NCBI GenBank assembly: GCA_905221095.1
Contig: CAJNBV010000009.1
Span: 6,963-70,962 of the forward strand
Reading direction: 5' to 3'
Source: a bacterium
Lineage (GTDB): Bacteria; Bacillota; Bacilli; Lactobacillales; Streptococcaceae
DNA length: 64,000 nt
Shown: positions 9,451 through 18,179 of the stretch, in pieces
How the letters are laid out: each line of letters begins with the position of its first letter
How positions within the stretch are numbered: position 1 is the stretch's first letter
Made by a program: the position numbers and the translations under genes
Notes under the pieces: model-generated
The model's input: the letters and a program-made list of their open reading frames with translations, nothing else
Database searches by the model: none
Told to the model about the DNA's origin: nothing

Positions 9451-10194
9451 GATAATTCTACTGTATTCTTCTTGATTTGAAAAAGAAATAATGATTTTTC
9501 CACTATCTTTTTTAGACAGTTTGATTTCTACATCTAATCCGAGTAGTTTTTTTAACTGTTCTTCTTCATTTTGTATGAAATGATCATTTTTTTGTAGTTT
9601 CTTTTGCTTTTTCTCTGTCAGAAGAGCTTCCAACTTCCTTACAGAGATGTCTTCTTCTATAATTCGTTGAAAGAAATAGTCTTGTTGTTCCTTATTTAAC
9701 CCAACTAGAGAACGCGCATGGGCTTGTGATAGTTTTCCAGTTTCTACTTCTGAGATAATCTGTTCTGGTAAGGAAAGCAAACGAATCGAGTTACTGATAT
9801 AAGGACGAGACTTCCCCATTTTATCTGCAATTTCAGCATGGGTAAATCCTTTCTCTACGAGAGATTCATAGGCGCGTGCTTCTTCTATTGGATTCAAATT
9901 TTCTCTCTGTAAATTTTCAATGATGGACTGGACCATCATCTCTTGGTCTGAAAGTTGTTTAACAACAGCTGGGATAGACTTTAGACCAGCTAAAAGTGAA
10001 GCACGATAGCGTCTCTCTCCTGCAAGGATTTCATAACCAATAACAGGAGATTGACGAACAATAATCGGTTGAATGACCCCATTTTCTTTGATAGACTGTG
10101 CTAGTTCATCTAGTTTTTCTCTATCAAATTCTTTTCGAGGTTGATAGGGATTTTTTTGTATATCCGTGATAGAAATCATTTTAAATTTTTCCAT
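9436..10194 (-). CDS. parB: Chromosome-partitioning protein ParB (Spo0J)
   Basis: 252 residues. The N-terminal ParB/Srx domain has the KNPYQPRKEF box and the arginine-rich CTP-binding motif LAGERRYRAS (GERR). The central helix-turn-helix (about 100-200) recognises parS. The C-terminus, rich in lysine, is the dimerisation region. ParB loads on parS by CTP switching and recruits SMC. No ParA/Soj gene accompanies it, the usual situation in Streptococcus. Two perfect parS sites occur in this window at 19769 and 30989. It lies 57 bp after htrA on the same strand and is probably partly co-transcribed with it. Confidence 0.97.
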   Translation of the reverse strand: MEKFKMISITDIQKNPYQPRKEFDREKLDELAQSIKENGVIQPIIVRQSPVIGYEILAGERRYRASLLAGLKSIPAVVKQLSDQEMMVQSIIENLQRENLNPIEEARAYESLVEKGFTHAEIADKMGKSRPYISNSIRLLSLPEQIISEVETGKLSQAHARSLVGLNKEQQDYFFQRIIEEDISVRKLEALLTEKKQKKLQKNDHFIQNEEEQLKKLLGLDVEIKLSKKDSGKIIISFSNQEEYSRIINSLK

Positions 10195-10251
10195 GATTCT
10201 ACACTAACACATCTTTTCTCTTATGTAAAGTTTTCTTTACATAGATGTCAA

Positions 10252-11496
<1,245 letters not shown>

Positions 11497-11516
11497 CACA
11501 AAAGTTTTTCACAGAT

Positions 11517-11546
11517 TGTGGATAACTTTCGAAAATCTGTGGTTTT
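11517..11546 (+). other. DnaA box between htrA and rlmH
   Basis: A perfect TGTGGATAA (11517-11525) and a degraded TGTGGTTTT (11538-11546) stand 2 kb from the main cluster, in the gap between divergent htrA and rlmH. They may be outlying origin elements or may link transcription here to DnaA. Confidence 0.55.
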
Positions 11547-11616
11547 CTCGGTTAAAATTAACCTTTTATTTTGTGAATAAGATGTGAAAAAATAGAGAAT
11601 ATGTTAGAATAGAGTC

Positions 11617-12096
11617 ATGAAAATTAAAGTTGTAACAGTTGGAAAACTGAAAGAAAAGTATTTAAAAGATGGTATTACAGAGTATTCAAAACGAATTTCT
11701 CGATTTGCTAAGCTTGAAATGATTGAGCTAGCAGATGAAAAAACACCAGATAAGGCCAGTGAGTCAGAAAATCAAAAGATTTTAGAAATAGAAGGTCAGA
11801 GAATTTTATCAAAAGTTGGTGACCGTGATTTCGTTATTGTGTTAGCCATTGAAGGGAAAACTTTCTCTTCAGAAGAATTTAGTAAGCAGTTAGAAGAAGC
11901 TTCTATAAAAGGATTTTCTACTCTTACCTTTATTATTGGAGGGAGTCTGGGGTTAGCTCAGGATGTAAAAAAGAGAGCTAATCTTTCTGTTAGTTTTGGC
12001 CGTTTAACCTTGCCCCATCAGTTAATGAGACTAGTTCTTGTTGAACAAATCTATCGCGCTTTTACGATTCAGCAGGGATCACCCTATCATAAATAG
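11617..12096 (+). CDS. rlmH: 23S rRNA pseudouridine(1915) N3-methyltransferase RlmH
   Basis: 159 residues, the full length of this SPOUT methyltransferase. It methylates pseudouridine 1915 in helix 69 of 23S rRNA using S-adenosylmethionine. The knot region FIIGGSLG (cofactor-binding glycine loop) is near residues 106-113 and the conserved C-terminus [19 protein letters not shown] is complete. It is the first plus-strand gene after the origin and stands between divergent htrA and the tRNA-Arg/comCDE block. This neighbourhood is constant in the mitis group. Confidence 0.97.
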   Translation: MKIKVVTVGKLKEKYLKDGITEYSKRISRFAKLEMIELADEKTPDKASESENQKILEIEGQRILSKVGDRDFVIVLAIEGKTFSSEEFSKQLEEASIKGFSTLTFIIGGSLGLAQDVKKRANLSVSFGRLTLPHQLMRLVLVEQIYRAFTIQQGSPYHK

Positions 12097-12100
12097 AAAA

Positions 12101-12129
12101 TTGACTTTTAATTGAATTTTTGGTAGAAT
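12101..12129 (+). promoter_or_regulatory. Promoter of tRNA-Arg
   Basis: TTGACT (12101-12106), a 17-bp spacer and TAGAAT (12124-12129) preceded by TG form a strong sigma-70 type promoter. The tRNA begins 11 bp after the -10 hexamer. Confidence 0.75.
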
Positions 12130-12139
12130 GATTGTGTTA

Positions 12140-12213
12140 GGTCTCATAGCTCAGCTGGATAGAGCATTCGCCTTCTAAGCGAACGGTCGCAGGTTCGAAT
12201 CCTGCTGGGATCA
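12140..12213 (+). tRNA. tRNA-Arg (anticodon TCT)
   Basis: The 74-base cloverleaf closes well: acceptor GGTCTCA pairs with TGGGATC (two G-T pairs) and discriminator A. The anticodon stem TTCGC/GCGAA frames the loop CTTCTAA with anticodon TCT, which reads AGA. The T arm is GCAGG-TTCGAAT-CCTGC. No CCA is encoded. It lies directly upstream of comCDE, its constant position in this species group. Confidence 0.95.
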
Positions 12214-12226
12214 ATATAGTAGCAAA

Positions 12227-12250
12227 GCTGGGAATTTTCCCGGCTTTTTT
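12227..12250 (+). terminator. Terminator of tRNA-Arg
   Basis: GCTGGGAA and TTCCCGGC form a stem (one G-T pair) with a two-base loop, followed by TTTTTT. It isolates the tRNA from the comC promoter immediately downstream. Confidence 0.85.
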
Positions 12251-12261
12251 CTTAAAAAAGT

Positions 12262-12328
12262 ACACTTGGGGAGAAAAAAATGACAGTTGAGAGAATTTTA
12301 TCTAAAATGAAATTCCATTTTGTATAAT
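12262..12328 (+). promoter_or_regulatory. comCDE promoter with ComE direct repeat
   Basis: ACACTTGGG (12262-12270) and ACAGTTGAG (12283-12291) are separated by exactly 12 bp and match the ComE-binding imperfect direct repeat. A -10 hexamer TATAAT is at 12323-12328. Phosphorylated ComE bound here drives the autocatalytic induction of comCDE. Confidence 0.88.
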
Positions 12329-12330
12329 TG

Positions 12331-12354
12331 TTTTTGTAAGTTAGCTTACAAAAA
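12331..12354 (+). promoter_or_regulatory. Perfect hairpin at the 5' end of the comC leader
   Basis: TTTTTGTAAG and CTTACAAAAA form a perfect 10-bp stem with loop TTAG. It begins 3 bp after the -10 hexamer, so it would be at the very 5' end of the comC message, and it ends about 10 bp before the ribosome binding site TTTAGGAG. It lacks a T run, so it is not a terminator. Confidence 0.6.
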
Positions 12355-12376
12355 AAACATTTTAGGAGATTTTATT

Positions 12377-12502
12377 ATGAAAAACACAGTTAAATTGGAA
12401 CAGTTTGTCGCCTTGAAGGAAAAAGACTTGCAGGAGATTCAAGGTGGGGAAAGTAGAATTTCAGACCTCCTCCTTGATTTTCTTTTCCAACGAAAAAAGT
12501 AA
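12377..12502 (+). CDS. comC: Competence-stimulating peptide precursor ComC
   Basis: 41 residues from ATG 12377, preceded by TTTAGGAG. An in-frame start 57 bp earlier overlaps the promoter and is rejected. The 24-residue leader [24 protein letters not shown] ends in the double glycine cut by ComAB. The mature peptide is [17 protein letters not shown], 17 residues, with the acidic first residue, R3 and the C-terminal RKK typical of pneumococcal CSPs. It differs from CSP-1 (EMRLSKFFRDFILQRKK) and CSP-2 (EMRISRIILDFLFLRKK), being nearer CSP-2, so it is a different pherotype. Confidence 0.95.
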   Translation: MKNTVKLEQFVALKEKDLQEIQGGESRISDLLLDFLFQRKK

Positions 12503-12522
12503 TGAAATAAGGAGAAAGAGTA

Positions 12523-13848
12523 ATGAATTTACTTGGATTTGGGACAGTTATTGGTCATTTTTTAATTATTAGTCACAGTTACCATTTAATTTGTAAAGGT
12601 CAAATAAATAGAAAAGAGCTATACGTTTTTGGTGCTTATACATTACTAGTAGAAGCAGTACTTGAACTTTCCTTTTATCTTCTAAATTTGGAAGGGTTAG
12701 GGACTGCAACATTTTTACTTCCTTTGGGCTTATATTCCTATTTTCGATGGATTAAACAGTATGAGAGGGATAGAGGACTATTTCTAAGTTTACTACTATC
12801 TCTTTTATATGAGAGCACTCATAACTTTCTGTCCGTAACTTTCTCCTCTATAACAGGAGACAATTTTGTTTTACAACATTATTACCCATTCTTTTTCGTT
12901 GTAACAGTGTTGACCTATTTTGTTGTCTTAAAAATCATTCATTATTTCCATTTGGAACTAACCTATTTTGACAAGGACTACCTTTATCCTTTCTTGAAAA
13001 AAGTATTTTTTGCTTTACTATTGCTACATATTGTATCTTTCGTTTCTGATATGGTAAGTACGATTAAACATTTGAATAGTTTTGGAAGTATTTTGTCATC
13101 TATTGTCTTTATTTCTCTCCTTTTGACCTTCTTTACAATGAATTCGCATAAAGAACAAATGGAGAAAGAGATTGCTTTGAAGCAGAAGAAATTTGAACAG
13201 AAACATTTACAGAATTACACAGATGAAATTGTTGGACTGTATAATGAAATCCGTGGTTTTAGACATGACTATGCTGGGATGCTTGTCAGCATGCAGATGG
13301 CAATTGACAGTGGTGATTTACAGGAAATTGACAGAGTTTACAATAAAGTTTTGGTCAAAGCTAATCATAAACTGCGTTCAGATAAGTATACTTACTTTGA
13401 TTTGAACAACATAGAGGATTCAGCTTTACGAAGTTTGGTTGCACAGTCCATTGTCTATGCTCGAAATAATGGTGTAGAGTTTACACTGGAAGTAAAAGAT
13501 ACGATTACCAAGCTCCCAATTGAACTATTGGATTTGGTTCGTATCATGAGTGTTTTATTGAACAATGCTGTCGAAGGATCAGCTGATAGCTATAAAAAGC
13601 AGATGGAAGTAGCAGTTATTAAGATGGAAACTGAAACAGTTATTGTGATTCAGAATTCATGTAAAATGACGATGACTCCTTCAGGAGATCTATTTGCCTT
13701 AGGATTCTCCACTAAGGGAAGAAATCGCGGAGTAGGATTAAATAATGTGAAAGAACTACTAGATAAGTACAACAATATTATTTTAGAAACAGAGATGGAA
13801 GGCAGTACATTTAGACAAATTATTAGATTTAAGAGGGAATTTGAATGA
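12523..13848 (+). CDS. comD: Competence sensor histidine kinase ComD
   Basis: 441 residues. The N-terminal half has about six or seven transmembrane helices (residues 1-210) that form the peptide receptor. The kinase half is of the HPK10 type: the phosphoacceptor region RGFRHDYAGML places the histidine at residue 248, followed by NNAVEG (N box) and GRNRGVGLNNVKELL (G box) near residue 400. It detects mature ComC outside the cell and phosphorylates ComE. It starts 20 bp after comC and overlaps comE by 4 bp (ATGA). The receptor half probably co-varies with the unusual peptide. Confidence 0.97.
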   Translation: MNLLGFGTVIGHFLIISHSYHLICKGQINRKELYVFGAYTLLVEAVLELSFYLLNLEGLGTATFLLPLGLYSYFRWIKQYERDRGLFLSLLLSLLYESTHNFLSVTFSSITGDNFVLQHYYPFFFVVTVLTYFVVLKIIHYFHLELTYFDKDYLYPFLKKVFFALLLLHIVSFVSDMVSTIKHLNSFGSILSSIVFISLLLTFFTMNSHKEQMEKEIALKQKKFEQKHLQNYTDEIVGLYNEIRGFRHDYAGMLVSMQMAIDSGDLQEIDRVYNKVLVKANHKLRSDKYTYFDLNNIEDSALRSLVAQSIVYARNNGVEFTLEVKDTITKLPIELLDLVRIMSVLLNNAVEGSADSYKKQMEVAVIKMETETVIVIQNSCKMTMTPSGDLFALGFSTKGRNRGVGLNNVKELLDKYNNIILETEMEGSTFRQIIRFKREFE

Positions 13849-14597
13849 AAGTTTTAATTTTAGAAGATGTTATTGAACATCAAGTGAGACTAGAGAGAAT
13901 ATTGGATGAAATTTCGAAAGAATCGAATATTCCAATATCATACAAGACAACGGGAAAAGTCCGTGAATTTGAAGAATACATTGAAAACGATGAAGTAAAT
14001 CAGCTTTATTTCCTAGATATTGATATTCATGGGATTGAGAAAAAGGGATTTGAAGTGGCTCAGCTCATTCGTCATTACAATCCTTATGCTATTATCGTCT
14101 TTATCACTAGTCGATCAGAGTTTGCGACTTTAACCTATAAATACCAGGTATCAGCCCTAGATTTTGTTGATAAGGATATCAATGATGAGATGTTCAAGAA
14201 GAGAATTGAGCAAAATATATTCTACACGAAGAGTATGTTACTTGAAAATGAAGATGTGGTGGATTATTTTGACTACAATTACAAGGGAAATGATTTAAAA
14301 ATCCCTTACCATGATATTTTGTATATTGAAACAACAGGTGTCTCTCATAAATTACGCATTATTGGTAAGAATTTTGCCAAAGAGTTTTACGGTACCATGA
14401 CAGATATTCAGGAAAAGGACAAACATACTCAACGATTTTATTCTCCTCATAAGTCATTTTTGGTAAATATAGGCAATATCAGAGAAATTGACCGAAAGAA
14501 TCTAGAAGTTGTTTTCTATGAAGACCATCGCTGTCCTATTTCAAGGTTAAAAATTAGAAAGTTAAAAGATATTTTAGAGAAAAAATCTCAAAAATGA
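13845..14597 (+). CDS. comE: Competence response regulator ComE
   Basis: 250 residues. The receiver domain (1-120) has the acceptor Asp58 in YFLDIDIHG and conserved Lys near 107. The C-terminal LytTR DNA-binding domain (about 140-245) contains ILYIETTGVSHKL and the FYSPHKSFLVNIGNI segment. Phosphorylated ComE binds direct repeats such as the one at 12262-12291 and activates comCDE, comAB and comX. The start overlaps the comD stop. The TGA stop is followed at once by the promoter of tRNA-Glu, with no terminator in between. Confidence 0.97.
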   Translation: MKVLILEDVIEHQVRLERILDEISKESNIPISYKTTGKVREFEEYIENDEVNQLYFLDIDIHGIEKKGFEVAQLIRHYNPYAIIVFITSRSEFATLTYKYQVSALDFVDKDINDEMFKKRIEQNIFYTKSMLLENEDVVDYFDYNYKGNDLKIPYHDILYIETTGVSHKLRIIGKNFAKEFYGTMTDIQEKDKHTQRFYSPHKSFLVNIGNIREIDRKNLEVVFYEDHRCPISRLKIRKLKDILEKKSQK

Positions 14598-14625
14598 TTG
14601 ACAATTAGTAAGAAATTGATATAAT
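14598..14625 (+). promoter_or_regulatory. Promoter of tRNA-Glu/tRNA-Asn
   Basis: Consensus TTGACA (14598-14603) begins right after the comE stop codon; a 16-bp spacer leads to TATAAT (14620-14625). The tRNA-Glu gene begins 24 bp later. Read-through from comCDE could also reach the tRNAs, as no terminator separates them. Confidence 0.85.
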
Positions 14626-14648
14626 GGTTATATCTGCTACAGATAGAA

Positions 14649-14720
14649 GGTCCGTTGGTCAAGGGGTTAAGACACCGCCTTTTCACGGCGGTAACACGGG
14701 TTCGAATCCCGTACGGACTA
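14649..14720 (+). tRNA. tRNA-Glu (anticodon TTC)
   Basis: 72 bases. Acceptor GGTCCGT pairs with ACGGACT (one G-T) and discriminator A. Anticodon stem CCGCC/GGCGG frames loop TTTTCAC with anticodon TTC. The T arm contains GGTTCGAATCC. The gene lacks an encoded CCA and is followed 5 bp later by tRNA-Asn. Confidence 0.95.
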
Positions 14721-14725
14721 TTTTA

Positions 14726-14799
14726 TCCGCCATAGCTCAGTTGGTAGTAGCGCATGACTGTTAATCATGATGTCGTAGGTTCGAGTCCTACTGGCGGAG
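14726..14799 (+). tRNA. tRNA-Asn (anticodon GTT)
   Basis: 74 bases. Acceptor TCCGCCA pairs perfectly with TGGCGGA, discriminator G. The anticodon stem CATGA/TCATG frames loop CTGTTAA with anticodon GTT. The T arm has GGTTCGAGTCC. Co-transcribed with tRNA-Glu, then a hairpin terminator. Confidence 0.95.
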
Positions 14800-14810
14800 T
14801 ATAGATAAAA

Positions 14811-14837
14811 GGGAACACAACTGTGTTCCTCTTTTTA
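14811..14837. terminator. Bidirectional terminator between tRNA-Asn and the tetR-like gene
   Basis: GGAACACA and TGTGTTCC form an 8-bp stem, with A-rich bases on the left and CTTTTTAT on the right. It can end both the tRNA transcript (plus) and the convergent regulator gene (minus), whose stop codon is 3 bp away. Confidence 0.8.
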
Positions 14838-14839
14838 TA

Positions 14840-15382
14840 TCAATTTGCATTACCAAGCATTTTCATAAGGAAGTCTGTTATTTCTTGAGGACTTTCTTTT
14901 TTTCCATGTGCAATCCAAGTTTGGCAGACACCAAAAAGTGCATGAGTTAGATAGATGCTACTATATTCTAATTCAGTGGTATTGAGATTTAGTTGCATAA
15001 ATTGCTTTTGTAAATCTGTACTGAGCATGATATGAAGTTTATTTCGTAAGAAATTTTGGATTTCTTTAGTCCCATTTTCAGAAAGAAGGGCAGCCAGAAG
15101 TGGTTCTGACTCTAGATATTCAAAGACTTCTAAAATAGCGTCTCTTTTGTGATGAGCATGTTTTTGAAAAATATATTCAAATGTATGGAATAGCTTACTT
15201 TGATAGTGCTCAATCATATCATACTTATCCTTATAGTGAGTATAGAAGCTGGAACGACTAATTCCGGCTTTTTCTGCTAACTTGACAGTAGAAATTTGAT
15301 CAAATGGCTGTTCCATCAGTAATTGTACCATAGCATTTTCAATAGTTCGCTTTGTTTTTAAGCGTTTGTTACTTTCTTGCAT
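14840..15382 (-). CDS. TetR/AcrR family transcriptional regulator
   Basis: 180 residues. The N-terminal helix-turn-helix (about 10-60) is clear: RTIENAMVQLLMEQPFDQIS, then KLAEKAGISRSSFYTHYKDK. The C-terminal ligand/dimer domain is variable. It is transcribed away from the YhgE/Pip-like gene; the shared 127-bp gap has palindromic candidate operators (TTAGAC-N5-GTCTAA). The likely role is repression of itself and the membrane protein gene. The ligand is not known. This regulator/YhgE pair is common in streptococci. Confidence 0.9.
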   Translation of the reverse strand: MQESNKRLKTKRTIENAMVQLLMEQPFDQISTVKLAEKAGISRSSFYTHYKDKYDMIEHYQSKLFHTFEYIFQKHAHHKRDAILEVFEYLESEPLLAALLSENGTKEIQNFLRNKLHIMLSTDLQKQFMQLNLNTTELEYSSIYLTHALFGVCQTWIAHGKKESPQEITDFLMKMLGNAN

Positions 15383-15402
15383 ATTTCCTCCTTGTAAACA
15401 AA

Positions 15403-15419
15403 TTAGACTATCTGTCTAA
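15403..15419. promoter_or_regulatory. Candidate operator of the TetR-like regulator
   Basis: TTAGAC and GTCTAA form an inverted repeat separated by 5 bp in the divergent gap. A related half-site, TTTAGACA followed by TGTTTAAA, is at about 15478-15497, just before the downstream start. Two such sites would allow control of both directions. This is inference from symmetry and position. Confidence 0.55.
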
Positions 15420-15509
15420 AAATGGATTTTTTATCTTGTAATTTAGATTTTTTAATGTATAATCTATTATATCAAAATTTTAGACAATATGTTTAAAAAA
15501 GGAGAAGAT

Positions 15510-18152
15510 ATGTTTAAAGAATGGAAAGCAATTTTTAAAAAACCAACCTTTATTATTGTCATGATAGGGATTTCTCTTATTCCAGCTCTGTACAATATCA
15601 TATTTTTGTCATCAATGTGGGATCCATATGGTCAATTGTCTGACTTACCTGTGGCAGTTGTCAATCATGATAAAGAGGCTTCCTATAATGGTAATATCAT
15701 GGCAATAGGAAAAGACATGGTGTCTAATTTAAAAGAAAATAAAACCTTAGATTTTCATTTTGTAGATGAAGAGGAAGGAAAGAAGGGATTGGAAGATGGC
15801 GATTACTATATGGTAGTGACTTTACCAAGTGATTTATCTGAAAAAGCAGCTTCGATTTTAACGGATCATCCAGAGCAAATGAAAATCGATTATCAGACTT
15901 CAAGTGGTCATAGTTTTATTGCTAGCAAGATGAGCGATTCTGCGATGACACAATTGAAGCAGAATGTTTCTACCAATGTAACCGAGACCTATACTAAAGC
16001 CTTATTTGATAAGATGGTCGAATTAAAGGATGGTATGAGTCAAGCAGCTTCTGGTAGTGAAAAATTAACTGATGGAGCGAATCAGTTAGTGACAGGAAGT
16101 CAAACATTGACTACTAACCTACACTCTTTAGCAGATTCAAGTTTAACATTTTCAAATGGAACGGAGCAGTTTACTAAAGGATTATCCTCTTATGTTTCTG
16201 GTGTTGAACAACTTCATCTTGGATTAGGGAATTTTAATAGTGGCTTAGTTACATATACTGGTGCAGTGAGTCAATTAGATAGCGGGCTAGGTCAATTAGC
16301 TTCTAAAAGTCCTGAATTAGTAGGGGGAATCACTCAGTTATATACTGGTGTAGAGGCCTATACTGGCGGTGTTTCTCAGCTCAATACTGGTCTTAATCAA
16401 TTTTCATCTGGTGTTAGTGCCTATACAAATGGAGTGGGAAATCTTGCAACAGGTGCGAATCAGTTATCTAGTCAATCAGCTACACTTCGAATGGGTGTGG
16501 AGCAATTAAGTGAAGGGATTCAACAACTTTCTAGTAAGTTAGATGCATCGTCTGGGCAAAAAGATCAAATTAATCAATTATCTTCTGGTCTGAGTCAGTT
16601 AAATCAAGCTATTCAAAATATTGATGTTGGAGATACAAAACAATTGTCTTCTGTTTTATCAAGTATAGTTTCTCTTTCTAATCAAATGTTAGCAAGTGCT
16701 CAGTCTGAAAAAGCAACTACATTAGCCAATATTCAATCAACAGCAGCTTATCAATCATTGACAAGTGAGCAACAAGCTGAGATAAGTGCTTCTGTATCTC
16801 AAAATTCGACTGATAGTATTCAATCGGCTCAGTCAATTATAGCTTCAGTACAAGGTTTACAGGGAAGTTTAGAAAACTTACAAAATCAATCTTCAAATCT
16901 TTCGACGTTAAAAAATCAAGCTAATCAAGTATTACCTATTGCTTCTACTTCTTTGACAGGATTGTCAAGTGGATTAACAGAAATGCAGGGAGCAGTGACG
17001 AGTAAATTAGTTCCTGCTAGTCAGTCGATTACATCAAGTGTAAAGGCATATACTACAGGTGTTGATAAAGTTTCTCAGGGCGCAAGTCAACTAAGTGAAA
17101 AGAATTCCACCTTGACAGGTAGTTTGGATCAACTAGTTTCAGGCTCAAATACCTTGACACAAAAATCTTCTAGCTTGACAGCAGGAGTTGGTCAATTAGT
17201 TGAAAAAACTCCAGAATTAGTATCTGGTATTGAAAAATTATCAACTGGCTCTAACCAATTGAATCAAAAGAGTCAAGAATTAATGGCAGGAGTTGATAAA
17301 TTACAATCAGGATCTGGTCAATTAGCAGACAAATCCAGTCAGTTACTTTCAGGTGCTTCTCAATTAGAGAATGGAGCTAATAAATTGGCAGATGGATCTG
17401 GGAAACTTGCAGAAGGTGGAACAAAGTTAACTGCTGGATTGGAAGATTTACAGGCAGGAGTTGCTTCTTTAGGACAAGGACTAGGTAATGCTAGTGATCA
17501 ACTCAAATCAGCATCAACAGAATCTAAAAATGCAGAGATTTTGTCAAATCCACTCAATCTTTCAAAAACAGACAATGATCAAGTTCCTGTAAATGGGATT
17601 GCTATGGCTCCTTATATGATATCAGTCGCTCTCTTTGTCGCTGCATTATCAACAAATATGATTTTTGCTAAATTACCTTCAGGTCGTCATCCTGAAACTC
17701 GCTGGGCTTGGTTCAAATCTCGCTTTGAGATAAATGGAGTTATAGCTGTTTTAGCCGCTTTCTTAGTCTATGGTGGCGTTCATCTTATTGGTCTAACAGC
17801 AAATCATGAAATGAGAACCTTGTTCTTAATTATTATCGCAAGCTTAACATTTATGTCTATGGTAACTGCATTAACAACATGGAATAGCCGTGTAGGAGCT
17901 TTCTTCTCTCTTATTTTGCTATTATTACAGTTAGCATCAAGTGCAGGTACCTATCCACTTGCTTTGACAAATAATTTCTTTAGAGCTATTAATCCTTGGT
18001 TACCAATGAGTTATTCGGTTTCTGGATTACGACAAACAATTTCTATGACAGGAAATATTCATCATCAAGTCATTTTCCTTGCTGTGATATTAGCCCTATT
18101 TACAGGTTTAGGTATGCTAGCCTATCAACCTAAAAAAATGGAAGAAGATTAA
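15510..18152 (+). CDS. YhgE/Pip family membrane protein with long helical ectodomain
   Basis: 880 residues from ATG 15510, chosen over the ATG at 15489 because AAAGGAGAAG lies 4 bp before it. Layout: one N-terminal membrane helix (about 14-34), a large external part, then about five C-terminal helices (residues 690-870). Residues 175-670 are made of short repeats of the type SG...QLxxGxxxL (for example LSSGVSAYTNGV, LADGSGKLAEG), giving an extended coil. The family includes the lactococcal phage infection protein and type VII secretion EsaA relatives. The function in streptococci is not established. Probably controlled by the adjacent TetR regulator. Confidence 0.88.
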   Translation: MFKEWKAIFKKPTFIIVMIGISLIPALYNIIFLSSMWDPYGQLSDLPVAVVNHDKEASYNGNIMAIGKDMVSNLKENKTLDFHFVDEEEGKKGLEDGDYYMVVTLPSDLSEKAASILTDHPEQMKIDYQTSSGHSFIASKMSDSAMTQLKQNVSTNVTETYTKALFDKMVELKDGMSQAASGSEKLTDGANQLVTGSQTLTTNLHSLADSSLTFSNGTEQFTKGLSSYVSGVEQLHLGLGNFNSGLVTYTGAVSQLDSGLGQLASKSPELVGGITQLYTGVEAYTGGVSQLNTGLNQFSSGVSAYTNGVGNLATGANQLSSQSATLRMGVEQLSEGIQQLSSKLDASSGQKDQINQLSSGLSQLNQAIQNIDVGDTKQLSSVLSSIVSLSNQMLASAQSEKATTLANIQSTAAYQSLTSEQQAEISASVSQNSTDSIQSAQSIIASVQGLQGSLENLQNQSSNLSTLKNQANQVLPIASTSLTGLSSGLTEMQGAVTSKLVPASQSITSSVKAYTTGVDKVSQGASQLSEKNSTLTGSLDQLVSGSNTLTQKSSSLTAGVGQLVEKTPELVSGIEKLSTGSNQLNQKSQELMAGVDKLQSGSGQLADKSSQLLSGASQLENGANKLADGSGKLAEGGTKLTAGLEDLQAGVASLGQGLGNASDQLKSASTESKNAEILSNPLNLSKTDNDQVPVNGIAMAPYMISVALFVAALSTNMIFAKLPSGRHPETRWAWFKSRFEINGVIAVLAAFLVYGGVHLIGLTANHEMRTLFLIIIASLTFMSMVTALTTWNSRVGAFFSLILLLLQLASSAGTYPLALTNNFFRAINPWLPMSYSVSGLRQTISMTGNIHHQVIFLAVILALFTGLGMLAYQPKKMEED

Positions 18153-18179
18153 AAAAATCGACCAACTGGTCGATTTTTT
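18152..18179. terminator. Bidirectional terminator between convergent genes
   Basis: AAAAAATCGACC and GGTCGATTTTTT form a perfect 12-bp stem with a 4-base loop. It serves both the YhgE/Pip-like gene (plus) and the YfhO-like gene (minus), whose stop codon overlaps its edge. Confidence 0.9.

Noticed and set aside
12320-12376. Longer ComC start
   Set aside because: The upstream ATG lies at the promoter -10 and would break the standard double-glycine leader length; ATG 12377 has a good binding site.
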